Translations under genes and position numbers: made by a program
From: Patellifolia procumbens
Lineage: Eukaryota > Streptophyta > Magnoliopsida > Caryophyllales > Amaranthaceae
Direction of reading: 5' to 3'
DNA length: 64,000 nucleotides
Assembly: GCA_947645195.1 (NCBI GenBank)
Contig: CANSGD010000445.1
Coordinates: 1-64,000, forward strand
Part shown: in pieces, positions 54,315 to 63,574 of the stretch
How the letters are laid out: each line of letters opens with the position of its first letter
How positions within the stretch are numbered: position 1 is the stretch's first letter
Notes under the pieces: generated by a model
The model's input: the letters and a program-made list of their open reading frames with translations, nothing else
The model's database searches: none
Told to the model about the DNA's origin: nothing

Positions 54315-56132
54315 TAACCTTTGAGGATATGGGACCGTGGCACATAGGTCTTAGGTGGAGCAGGTGTTGCCAATGGAGCTTTGTCACCATCTTGCTCATG
54401 AGTCTCCTCCGTCTCCTTGTCCTCTTCTCTTCTTTAACATCAACTTCTCTCTCAATTTCTTCTCCTTGAGCATCATTCTCAACCTCATAAACTTCACTTC
54501 CCTCACACTCATTGGGCATCTTAGGGCCCTCATAGTTCGTCCCCGACCTTAAATGGATGGCTTTGGCTTGATGAAGGTTAGGCTTGGGAATGGTTTAGCT
54601 TGGAAGTTGGTGTGTGGGGTTAGAAGGGTTCTTCTCGGCCACTTGAGCTAATTGGGTTTCAAGCATTTTGTTGTGAGCTTGTAACTCTTGAAACCTTTGG
54701 TCATGGCTTTGAAGAGCTTGGCTTTGTAGAGCAAGGGTTTGGGTGATGGTTTGGAGTTGTTGGAGAATTTGGGAGGTAGGGTCGGAGGATGGAATAGGTT
54801 CGGGATTTGGCTTAGGAAATGGTGGGTTTTGATGGGCCTTTTGGAAGTTGGATCTTTGGTAGGGGCTTGGTAAGTGTTAGAGTTTTGAGAGGAGGATCCA
54901 CATTGATTGTAGCTTTGAGTAAACCCTTGTTGAGGTTGATTAAAGCCTTGTTGAGGTGGATGCCACCCTAGTTGAGGTTGGTTGTACCCTTGGTTATAGG
55001 CTTGTTGAGGTTGTCTCCACCCTCCTTGTTGATTGCTCCTATAACCTTGGTTACCTTGATAACCCTCTCCTCTACTATTCATTGCCGCCATATGCTCTGA
55101 CTGAGATCCTCCAAAATAAGAGGTATCATGGTTTGTACCACCATAAATGTCACAAGAGAAAGCATTCACTTGTGAGGGACTAGATGATGCAAGGGTGATC
55201 TTTAAGAGCTTCTTGTCAAGTTGATCCATCTTCGCTTGAATTTGGTCCATTGGGTCCAACTCAAACTTTCCACCCTTCTTAGGTTGAGCACCTCTCCTTC
55301 TCCCCCCCCCCAATGAGTAATTCTTGATCACTTCTTCTATGGTGGCCTCTAATTGGTCTTACGGGATCTTAGAAAGTTGACCTCCCGCTCCAGCATCGAG
55401 GTTAGCACTTGACATAGGATCAAGACCATCATAGAAGAACCTCATCAGTATATTTTGATTGAACTCATGGTGAGGGCACGAACGAATCAATTCCCTAAAC
55501 CTTTCCCAAGCCTCCGCAAGTGTCTCATAACATTCTTGCTCGAAAGAGGAGATTTGCCTCCTAATATCTGCGGTCTTCGACTCTGAGAAATACTTCTTCA
55601 GAAAAGCCAATGTAACTTGCTCCCATGTAGTAAGGGAGTTAGCAGGCAAACTCTTGAGCCAAGACTTTGCCTTTTCGGAAAGAGAAGACTAAAAGAGATG
55701 CATCTTGATGTAGTCTGGAGCGACATCATTCGTCGTTATCATAGCACAAATCTCCAGAAACCGATCAAGATGATCTAGTGGATCCTCATCCGACCCTCCA
55801 AAAAACTGCTCTGCTTTCACCATCCGTGTGAACTGAGGGTGAATGCTGAAATTTGTAGTGGTTGCGGGAAGTCGAATTCCGCCCTGTGAAACATAGGACC
55901 TCGGATTTCCGAAATCCCTGAAAAGATGTCCATTTTCCTCACCCATGTTTGATTCACTTTCACTTGTCGAACTTGAGATTGGTGAAGCTGGTGCAGAACT
56001 CAAGGTCAACCGTTCCAAACCTCCCCGAAGCTTTCGCAAGGTGCGATTGATTTCTAGATCTAAAGGTAAGATGGGTGAACCGTGAGATCTCCTTCTCATG
56101 TAACACAACAAAGCTAAGAAGAGGATTAGCAA
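54315..56132 (-). pseudogene. Athila-C gag
   Basis: It starts near 56100 (MRRRSHGSPILPLDLEI), about 110 bases after the primer-binding site. Capsid blocks are IHPQFTRMVKAEQFFGG and EAWERFRELIRSCPHH. A stop at 55689 and another at 55359 split it. In the zinc-knuckle position (near 55150) two of three cysteines are replaced (CDIYGGTNHDTSYFG). The tail is rich in Gly, Gln and Pro. The final part to protease is frameshifted. Confidence 0.87.
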
Positions 56133-56211
56133 ATAACAACACAGCCAAAAACAAAAGAAAAATCACTTAAGCAATACTAAACTTAAGTAAACTTCAATCA
56201 ATAGCACAAGT

Positions 56212-56229
56212 TCCCCGGCAACGGCGCCA
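56212..56229 (-). other. Primer-binding site of Athila-C
   Basis: The minus strand reads TGGCGCCGTTGCCGGGGA, an exact tRNA-Asp complement, three bases inside the 5' LTR. Confidence 0.95.
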
Positions 56230-56232
56230 TTT

Positions 56233-57918
56233 TGATAAGAGGTTTTTAGTGTGTCGTTAAGGCAATAAGAACCGCTTAGCAAACAAAACTTATAAACCTA
56301 ACGAGAAACTACTAAGAACGTAGTAATGGCAAGTCAAGGGTCGAACCACAAGGAAATTGGGATTGACTATATACTAAGTCCAAAACTACCTAAGTGAAGG
56401 GTTTTTGGGGTTTGAGATTGAATTAGGTACCAACTAATCAACTAGCTATCGAATACCCACTAATAATCAAATAAGAGAATTAATATAATAAGGAAAACAC
56501 TAGAGTTCGGGCTAGTTGTATGAACATGGGCTAGCCAACTTTAATCGACGCTATAGTGATTCACAACGATGACAATACAAGGTTAAGTTTTCCTCTAATT
56601 TACTTGAGTCCTCTCTCGAATGGTCCTCAAGAGTAATCGATTAATCAACCAACCAAATCCTCTTTCGAATGGTCTTTGGTCCATTGATTAATAAATTTAA
56701 TGAGATCGAAAAACCCTTAATTAAAGGATCCCCTTAATTCTTACCCAATCCCTTGGTCTAGAAATCAAGTCGAAACATGGGAATGACAAAAGGGATTAGA
56801 GTTCGATGAAGAACAATAGAAACCCTAAGTGCCGTAGCATAAACGTGATCAAGATCTATCCTAGGGTGTCAAAACACCACATTCAATGCATAGACAAACA
56901 ATTGAATCATAAAAAGCATAGACAATCTACATTAAGCCCTTAATTCATACTTTCGCCCAAACCCTAGATAATGAACTAATCACTAATCATGGATTCTAAG
57001 AAAATGAGATTAAATAAATTAGACATGATAAACAAAGCAATAGAAATAAAGAAAAGAGATTGAAGGAAAATTACTTGAATTGAATAATGGATTCGATCTT
57101 CAAAGATGAACAATTGAGAAAACTAAGTGTTTAGAGAGAGTTTAGGGCTAAGATAATGTAATTAGAGTTCAAGAGTATGAGATAATGTCGACCTCTAAAC
57201 TAAAAAACTAATTAAAAGATTCATTAAACTAAGACGGAGAAAACGGGTCAAAGCCCGAAAGCAGGTCGACACGCACACGGTCGTGTCCAAAACGACACGA
57301 CCGTGTAGACCTGTTACACAAGTTTTTCAGCGTTTTTTCAAAGCTACTGCCTCAGTGTAGAAATAACTACACGGTCGTGTTGAGAATGACACGACCGTGT
57401 AGACCTGACGTCCAAAATGCCCCACAACATCCTCAAAGTTCCTGCCTGTGTGCTCAAATGGCTACACGGTCGTGTCCAGAATGATACAACCGTGTAGACC
57501 TGACATCCAATGATCTTCAGCATCTCCAATACTTGTTGCCATGCTAGAAAAAGTGCTACACGGTCGTGTCCAAAATGACACGACCGTGTAGGCCTGGTTT
57601 CCACTCTTCAACGCTAATCAATTTTGAAAATGATCCTCCAAGTTAAAAGCTACACGGTCGTGTCAAATGCCACACGACCGTGTAGAGCTGCTTCAAGCTC
57701 TTCCAAGCCCTAGCCTCCATCCAAGGGTCTCTAAATACCCAACGTGCTCCAAATACCTGTTAGTTAGCCTGGAAATCATCCAAAACAACTAAACGAGTAG
57801 TGAAACGACAATTTGACTCAAAGTAATCAAAACCATGAAATGCAAGACTAAAATGCTCTAATCTATATGCAACGACACTAAAAATGCAGCATGGATAAGC
57901 ACAATAAAGTGCTTATCA
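56233..57918 (-). repeat. 5' LTR of Athila-C
   Basis: It runs on the minus strand from TGATAAGCAC to CTCTTATCA and is 1,686 bases long. Its palindrome cluster lies 230-650 bases from the LTR start. No clear TATA box is visible, unlike the solo LTR of the same family. Confidence 0.95.
57270..57692. repeat. ACACGGTCGTGT palindrome array with 94-95 bp period
   Basis: ACACGGTCGTGT starts at 57275, 57369, 57464, 57558 and 57652. Each is followed 10-20 bases later by an inverted partner (GACACGACCGTGTAG or close). Spacings are 94, 95, 94 and 94. Confidence 0.93.
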
Positions 57919-58010
57919 TATACATATGTGTCTACGCTATACGTATTGATTGCCGACATCATGCATTTTTTCTAGTTTATATGATGACTTATTTTTAAAT
58001 TTTTTTGCAG

Positions 58011-58148
58011 TGTTATCCCGGTGCTCCTCGTACTCATTCCCAAGACAAAATTGATGAACTTAGGGACTTAAGGATTACATATGTCGAGGAACAGCATAAC
58101 GAAGAAGAGATGATGAATGAATTGCAACTTTCTTCTTCGTGCTTTTAA
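58011..58148 (+). pseudogene. Exon-like segment ending in a stop codon
   Basis: A pyrimidine-rich tract and TTTTTTGCAG acceptor precede a 45-codon open segment (CYPGAPRTHSQDKIDEL at its start, EEQHNEEEMMNEL later) ending in TAA. The composition is protein-like: charged, with no low-complexity repeats. I do not recognise the protein. It lies in the CACTA interior, so it may be a second captured gene fragment or the last exon of a CACTA-encoded protein. Confidence 0.45.
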
Positions 58149-58166
58149 GCTAGTTATTTTTTTATT

Positions 58167-58680
58167 GGGAAATTCCCAATGGTGGCCCTTAGGTATTAGG
58201 AATTCTCAATGGTGTAAATTTATAAAAAACTTTCCCATTGGTAGCCCTACATTACAAATATTCCCAAATATAGCCTCAATGAAGAATATACCGTTAATAA
58301 TAAAGCATATTCCGTTAGTTAACCATTAAGATGGTCACTTGCACGTAAAAGGAGGTCTTTTGGGTCATTATTTGACAATTTTGTCATTAAAATCGAACGT
58401 TGAGGACTAAAATTAACCCCCTAAACTTAACTTTAAGAATCGATTTTGAAGTCGAAATTGAAAAAAAACAATCTGAAGTGTCTCGTTTTAAGTGCGAATG
58501 TCCGCTTTAACGGTTCACTACTGGAATATGCTTTATTATTGACGAATATTTTTCGATAAGTTTCTGCTTGGGAATAATTTGTAAAAAAGGGCTACCAATA
58601 GGAATTTTTTATTGAAAATTCCACCACTGGGAATTTCTAATACCTAAGGGCTACCATTGGGAATTTCCCTTTTTTATTTA
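58167..58680. mobile_element. MULE-type MITE (514 bp)
   Basis: Inverted ends begin GGGAAATTCCCAATGGT and remain similar for about 80 bases. The 9-base duplication TTTTTTATT flanks it (58158-58166 and 58681-58689). Long ends and a 9-base duplication fit Mutator-like elements. No coding sequence is present. Confidence 0.9.
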
Positions 58681-58771
58681 AGTATTTTTTTATATTTAAA
58701 AGTTTGTTATTTGTATCTTCAACGCTTGAGAAGACGATGAGTTAATGATGGATATTGATTGATTATTTGGA

Positions 58772-58776
<5 letters not shown>

Positions 58777-58806
<30 letters not shown>
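58777..58806. repeat. (TA)n microsatellite
   Basis: About 15 uninterrupted AT/TA dinucleotides. Confidence 0.9.
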
Positions 58807-58810
<4 letters not shown>

Positions 58811-59014
58811 TTGATTTGAGTTGCAATCCGAATTTGGGCATGTTGTCGGATATTACAAGTTATTTGGGAAAAAAATAATACAAGTTGGATTAGGCGTAAT
58901 TGTATTCGAATATTTTTTAAAAATAACTACAACAGATAACGTTTGAGTGACAGAGGTGTTCTGTAAAGTTGTAATTAAGTATGCGGTTAAACACAGTCCG
59001 TAAACTTTTTTTTA

Positions 59015-59310
59015 ATTGAATTTTCACGGAACCGAAAACTCTACCCGGTTCCGTGAAAGACGGAAAATTCAAGGAACCGGAGCGGAAAGTCCATCCGGTT
59101 CCGTGAAAATTCAATTTTTTTATAAAAATAAAAAAAATTGAATTTTATTTTTAAAAAAATGAATTTTTACGGAACCGGATGGAATTTTCGGTACACAGTA
59201 CCAGAAACTCCATCTGGCTCCGTGAATTATCCGTTTTTCACGGAACCGGGTAGAGTTTCTGGCACACAATACCGGAAAATCCATCCGGTTTCGTGAAAAT
59301 TCAATTTTAA
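59015..59310. repeat. TTCACGGAACCGG inverted-repeat cluster
   Basis: Seven or so copies of TCACGGAACCGG or its complement alternate in orientation. The outermost copies form TTGAATTTTCACGGAACCG-type inverted ends (59017 and 59306) with one mismatch. It may be a CACTA subterminal repeat zone or a small separate inverted-repeat element. Confidence 0.65.
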
Positions 59311-59399
59311 AAAAAATTGCATTTTTTTTTGAAAAATAAAAACCGGACAGAGGTGGTAAAAAAAATTGCATTTTGTTTAGTAAGGATATTTTAGACACT

Positions 59400-59550
59400 T
59401 TACTATTAAATACGGGCTGTGAGGTGGTAAATACGGGCTATGTTTAGTAACACCCGTAACTAAAGATAACCCCTTTTATAGATAGGCGTTATCTTTGCTA
59501 TACCAAAGATAACCTTCATTTCATAAAGGTATTATCTTTGATTCTATATA
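59400..59550. repeat. CACTA right subterminal repeats, outer part split by MITE
   Basis: Motifs of the GTTATCTTTG(G/C)TATACC and AGGTGTTAT kind repeat here and resume at 60118-60240. They match motifs just inside the left CACTA end. Confidence 0.65.
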
Positions 59551-59558
59551 TTGATAAC

Positions 59559-60109
59559 TAGGGGTGTTCAAGAAAACCCAACCCACAATACCCGACCCGA
59601 CGACCCGGTTCAAAATAAGAGGGTATTTTTGATGTTTTTATGTTTTTAACGGGTCAGGTACCCGACCCGGAAAATAGAAATTAAACGGTCTGGGTCATGG
59701 GCCGCAAAAATAAAGCTAGCGGATACCCGACTACCCGATGACCCGCTTTTTTTTGGTAAAGTTGCTGAAAATTAATGCGAAGATGTTGATTATTATTTCT
59801 CCAACTAGGTTAGTGCAGCACTAGAGCTAATTTGATAGAAATAAAAAGGTCAAAAATCTTCATATATTTCATTTGTCCAAATTGATGTAAGTAGGGAAAA
59901 TTGTTATTGATCTCAGTAGCTAAAATAATGATGAATATCAATGATGGTTGTGAGTTTGTGATTGCAATGGAACTCTGGCAGATTCATTTTCACTTGAAAC
60001 TTGCAGTAGGCTAGTAGCAGACCTTCATCAGTTTTCACTCCATTCGGGTAGCGGGTACCCGCATTTCCGGGTGCCCGAAAAGTCGAGTACCCGGTTATGA
60101 ACACCCCTA
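59559..60109. mobile_element. hAT-type MITE (551 bp)
   Basis: The ends TAGGGGTGTTCA and TGAACACCCCTA are perfect inverted repeats. The 8-base duplication TTGATAAC flanks the element (59551-59558 and 60110-60117). Terminal zones are rich in CCCGACCCG-type motifs. No coding sequence. Confidence 0.93.
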
Positions 60110-60117
60110 TTGATAAC

Positions 60118-60272
60118 TATTATGCAAGATAGGTGTTATCTTTGGTATACCAATGATAACACCTCCACCAAGGTGCTATCTTTACTTTACATATCAGTGA
60201 CCTTAAGACCACCTAATAGGTGTTATGTTAAGCCTTATTTAAATGTTATGTTTGTCCCTTTTTGTAGTAGTG
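60118..60272. repeat. Right end of the CACTA element
   Basis: Repeats of AGGTGTTAT lead to the terminal inverted repeat CCCTTTTTGTAGTAGTG, followed by the duplication AGT (60273-60275). Confidence 0.85.
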
Positions 60273-60275
60273 AGT

Positions 60276-61280
60276 TGTAACCACTGCACTCTAGATTTCT
60301 GATTCAAGATAGACTCCTCAACTTGCAGCAGTTGAATATCATAAGACAAGATTTTTCAGACTGATGTAAGGCAGAACTAGCATGACCGTGTGCAAGCTGA
60401 GACTGCACAAGCTGTAACTCCTCCCTAGCACTATCAATCTGCTCCCCTAACCTCCCAAACTCTCTCTTATGGAGCAGCTTAAGATCTCTTTCACTCTTTT
60501 AAGACATAGCCAAACATCATGCATTGGCTCCACACCATGCCCAATATCCTGCCAATAAGCAATAATAACATTCAAGAACTGCTCATGGTCAGCCATAAAA
60601 CTTAAAAGGCCTACCTCTAATCAAGGTGTTACTAGACCATTTAAGTAGAAGAGGTGAATGGTCAGAAACATCAGGAGTCAAATACTCAACCACCAAATTA
60701 GGATACTTAGTAAGCCAATAGGAATTCACTAAGCACCTATCAATTCTACTACAAATTCTGGCATCACATAACCCTTTATTAGACCAAGAAAAGAAATGGC
60801 CACATGATTTATACTCACTCAAATCAGTATCTCTCAACAAATCAGCAAAATCTTGAGTTTCATAATGAGAAACAGGAGCACCATTCACCCTAAACATCAA
60901 AATCTCCCATAATACACCAAGGAGCTACCATAGAGCTGTCTCTAGCTCTAAGATCCAGCCATAAGCTCTTCCTATCCTCAACAGTATGCAACCCATAAAT
61001 CACAGTAAGCCACCAAGAAATTCCAGACAACTTGTCATTCACCAAGCAATGCACCATTTGAGCTGAAACATAATGAATATCAACACCAACCATAGATGAG
61101 TTCCAAGCTAGCCAGATTCTCCCTTTCTCAAAATAATTGTAATTGTGGACCCACTTCCAATGCCTAACAAATTTACCCATAATTCTATCTTTATTATGCT
61201 CTTTAACTTTGGTCCTAAGCAAAGAAAATAAAGAGAGCTTATGTTTGTGCATAAAGTGCTTTATTTATCCTACTTATAGA
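60276..61280 (-). pseudogene. LINE ORF2, endonuclease half
   Basis: This part would nick the target DNA (an apurinic/apyrimidinic-type endonuclease). Minus order: VRHWKWVHNYNYFEKGRIWLAW near 61130, the WCIMGDFDV block near 60895, a frameshift, then CGHFFSWSNKG and a SRIDRCLVN block with DVSDHSPLLLKW near 60650, which holds the usual Asp and His of the C-terminal active site. The linker to reverse transcriptase (60580-60276) has further breaks and is cut by the CACTA element. Confidence 0.88.
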
Positions 61281-62782
61281 AGGGTTTTTCAACCCTCTCA
61301 CATTCCAAGTACACACTATCATCAACCTAGTGAAATAGTGAATGAGCTAGTCCCAGCCTCATCCACTATATGAGTCACCACCCCAGGCCCTCCAATCTCA
61401 ACAACTTCTTTGCCTTTCTGACCCCTAGTGACAATATTCCAAATAGGCTCAACAATAGTTTTAACAGGAGCACACCCAGCAGTTTTACTCCAGCATTTGG
61501 GCCTGCATCTACTCCATCAGCAGCTGTAACAACAGTAGTATCACTAGCAGGCTAGCAGCTGCACTAACAGCACCATCAGCCACTAGCACAGGCTGCAGAG
61601 CCACCTCCTTAGTAACCCTGCTGCCCATTAGGATCTCCCACCACACTGTCAACAACACTACTACACACCTTTGGAGCCTCATGAACAGGTTTAACCATCC
61701 ATTTTTGGACAGGTTTATTAGGCCCTTTGCTAGGCTTGGTTTTAGAGCAATCATGTCCAATAATTGAGCATTTCACAAAATAAGAAGGAGCCCATTTAAA
61801 ATGAACTCTCTGTTAACAACCCTACCATTACTATCCTCAATAGTAAGAGACTAACGGAGAGGCTTAGTAACATCAACTTCAATCAACAACCTAGCAAATG
61901 TGATCCTCTGTTGTTGTGTAGTAGATTCATCTACAAAAAGAGGTGTACCAAGCATACTAACAATCCTACTCAATGATTCAGTACCCAAATAGTTTAGAGG
62001 CAAGTTAGACAATCTCACCCACATAATCACTCTTAAGTATCTCTGCTTGAAAGTCAAAATCTGAGGTCCAAGCTTTCAAAATGATAGGCCTACTATTAAA
62101 CATATGTGGGCCAGCATAAATCACCTCATTTCGATGAGGAACAAAAGCAAATTTAACAAAAAAATAGCCTCGATCATGTAGAAAAATTTTAGGCTTAGCA
62201 ACATGATTCCAAATCTATTCAACATATCTAGTAATAGCTCCTATAGAAGGTGTTTGCCCCACAACATAGAGGATAGCAACAGTTGAGCAAATTTCTGTTA
62301 GAGCATTTACCTCAGAATGAGAGAGTTGAGCTATTGGCTTACCTTCCTTCACTAATGGAGGAATGTATGAAAAAGAAGCTCTTTTTGAGGTAAGAGCCTT
62401 CCCAGCAGAACAAATGCCCATTTAGTTCCATTGAGATTCAAACGCCTAGCAGCACCTCCTCCTCCTTCTTGATTTTGCTCAGGTTCACCACTCTGTTCTA
62501 TCGCAGGTGTTCCATTGACATTCTGCTCTTGATTTTGATTTTGTTGGACCCAATTCTTAGCCCCCTGATTACTCGAACTCAAATGAGAAGCTCGTTGAGC
62601 TTGAAAAATTGCATTCATCTCTTCTATCGCACTCTTAGGTGTTTCATATAATCTCATTACTGTTCCATTGGATGGGGTGTTTGGTTTGGATTGCAAACAC
62701 TCTGCCCTCTCTCTTTAGCTTGGCCTCCCTCTTTAGCTTGCACTGATTGCAGTGAGACTTGCAGTTTTTTCCGGCGGCCCAT
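61281..62782 (-). pseudogene. LINE ORF1 (DUF4283-type nucleic-acid-binding protein)
   Basis: The start MGRRKKLQVSLQS lies at 62782. After a frameshift come a Gln/Asn-rich stretch and then the DUF4283-like segment (VIMWVRLSNLPLNYLG, RITFARLLIEVDVTKPL, 62020-61860). A zinc-knuckle segment around 61750 retains GHDCSKTK. The tail is Ala/Val-rich. Plant L1 ORF1 proteins with this layout bind the LINE RNA. Several stops and shifts (near 62215, 62100, 61800 and 61500) make it non-functional. Confidence 0.82.
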
Positions 62783-62885
62783 GGTAGTCTACAACGGCTA
62801 TAAATCGCCCTAGCTGTCGCGGCTCACCATGGAGAGAAAACCTGGCTCCATTATCTGAACTACACCAAGTGAAAGAAAAGAATTT

Positions 62886-63065
62886 CCTCCCGAAAGAGTT
62901 AGTAACCCCTAAACCAGTAAGTAACCTCCTAAAAAGTTAGTAACCCTATTAAAAGAGTTAGTAACCCTCTAAAATAATTAGTAACTCCCCAAATAGTCAA
63001 TAACCTCCAAAACACTTGGTAACCTACTAGAATAGCTGGTAACCCCCTCTAAAATAGTCATTATT
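62886..63065. repeat. AGTAACCC minisatellite, right part
   Basis: About nine imperfect units of the AGTTAGTAACCCTCTAAAA kind, continuing the tract left of the LINE. Confidence 0.8.
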
Positions 63066-63574
63066 TCTGCACCACACGGTTTGTTAATCGTGGGGCAAGC
63101 CGCACACAAGACTTGTTGTAATGCATGATATTAAGTTGTTTTATGACAAAATGACGCTTTTAAAAGATTTTTCAGACAAATTTCTATTTTCAGGACTTGG
63201 TTCTTAATTCTTAAATGTGGAGTAGGCAATACAATAAATACATAAGATTACTTAGCTATAGTATCCAAATAACATTTTCTCTGTTTACTTTGTTGGAATA
63301 GTTGCGAAGATAATGTTGTGATTTATTTTTGTCAAACTCTACGTATCAATATGAACGCATTACATACATATAAGGTTAGTTTTTGGCAGGATGCAATGAG
63401 AAAAGAGCAATAAGTCTATTGAAGGATTTCAAATCCTTACACAACTTTGCTTTAATAATACTTATAATAGATTGGTAACTATATGAAAACCTATCATCTT
63501 AAAATACGTATTTTTCTAAGTATAAGGAGTATATCAGGATGGTGGAAGTAATTTGAGGCCCGAAAACTCTTACT
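63066..63574. other. AT-rich flank without recognised features
   Basis: I see no gene, RNA gene or transposon end in this interval. Confidence 0.5.

Larger units (their letters stand above)
26060..57918 (-). mobile_element. Athila-C: full-length Athila split by Athila-E and Athila-D
   Basis: LTRs at 26060-27718 and 56233-57918 bound a minus-strand Athila element with the perfect 5-base duplication TATAC (26055-26059 and 57919-57923). Removing Athila-E and Athila-D leaves about 12.7 kb. Gene order on the minus strand is gag (56132-54320), protease, reverse transcriptase, RNase H, [Athila-D], integrase, [Athila-E], integrase C-terminus, ORF3 and 3' region. The primer-binding site is a perfect 18-base tRNA-Asp match. 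Every gene has stops or frameshifts, and the LTRs differ by several percent, including an 18-base gap. Confidence 0.95.
4666..60272. mobile_element. CACTA transposon carrying host gene fragments (Pack-CACTA)
   Basis: The left end begins CACTACTACAAAAAGGG and the right end is its reverse complement. The inverted ends extend to about 28 bases with two or three mismatches and are flanked by a 3-base duplication (AGC/AGT). Just inside both ends, motifs related to AGGTGTTAT recur in both orientations, as expected for transposase-binding subterminal repeats. The gross span is 55.6 kb, but subtracting five nested insertions leaves about 4.4 kb. No transposase is visible in that remainder. It holds an eL6 exon and another exon-like segment, so the element is non-autonomous and has captured host DNA. 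Confidence 0.85.
2226..62885 (-). mobile_element. L1-type LINE, split by the CACTA element
   Basis: Two halves of one minus-strand non-LTR retrotransposon flank the CACTA element. The 5' half (62885-60276) holds ORF1 and the endonuclease. The 3' half (4662-2226) holds reverse transcriptase, a zinc-binding C-terminal domain and a short A tail (T run on the plus strand at 2226). Sequence on both sides reads CCTCCC(T/G)AAAGAG, at 2213-2225 and 62886-62898. This could be a 13-base target duplication with one mismatch, although the target is itself repetitive. Net length without the insertion is about 5 kb. Stops and frameshifts run through both ORFs, so it is inactive. Confidence 0.88.

Noticed and set aside
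57270..57692. Regular palindromic repeats resembling a CRISPR array
   Set aside because: The repeats lie within a plant LTR, are present in both LTRs and the solo LTR, and have no cas genes. Spacers are about 80 bases and the same in each LTR.
59120..59398. 92-codon frame on the minus strand
   Set aside because: It is produced by the inverted TTCACGGAACCGG repeats and poly-A/T runs; no protein family.
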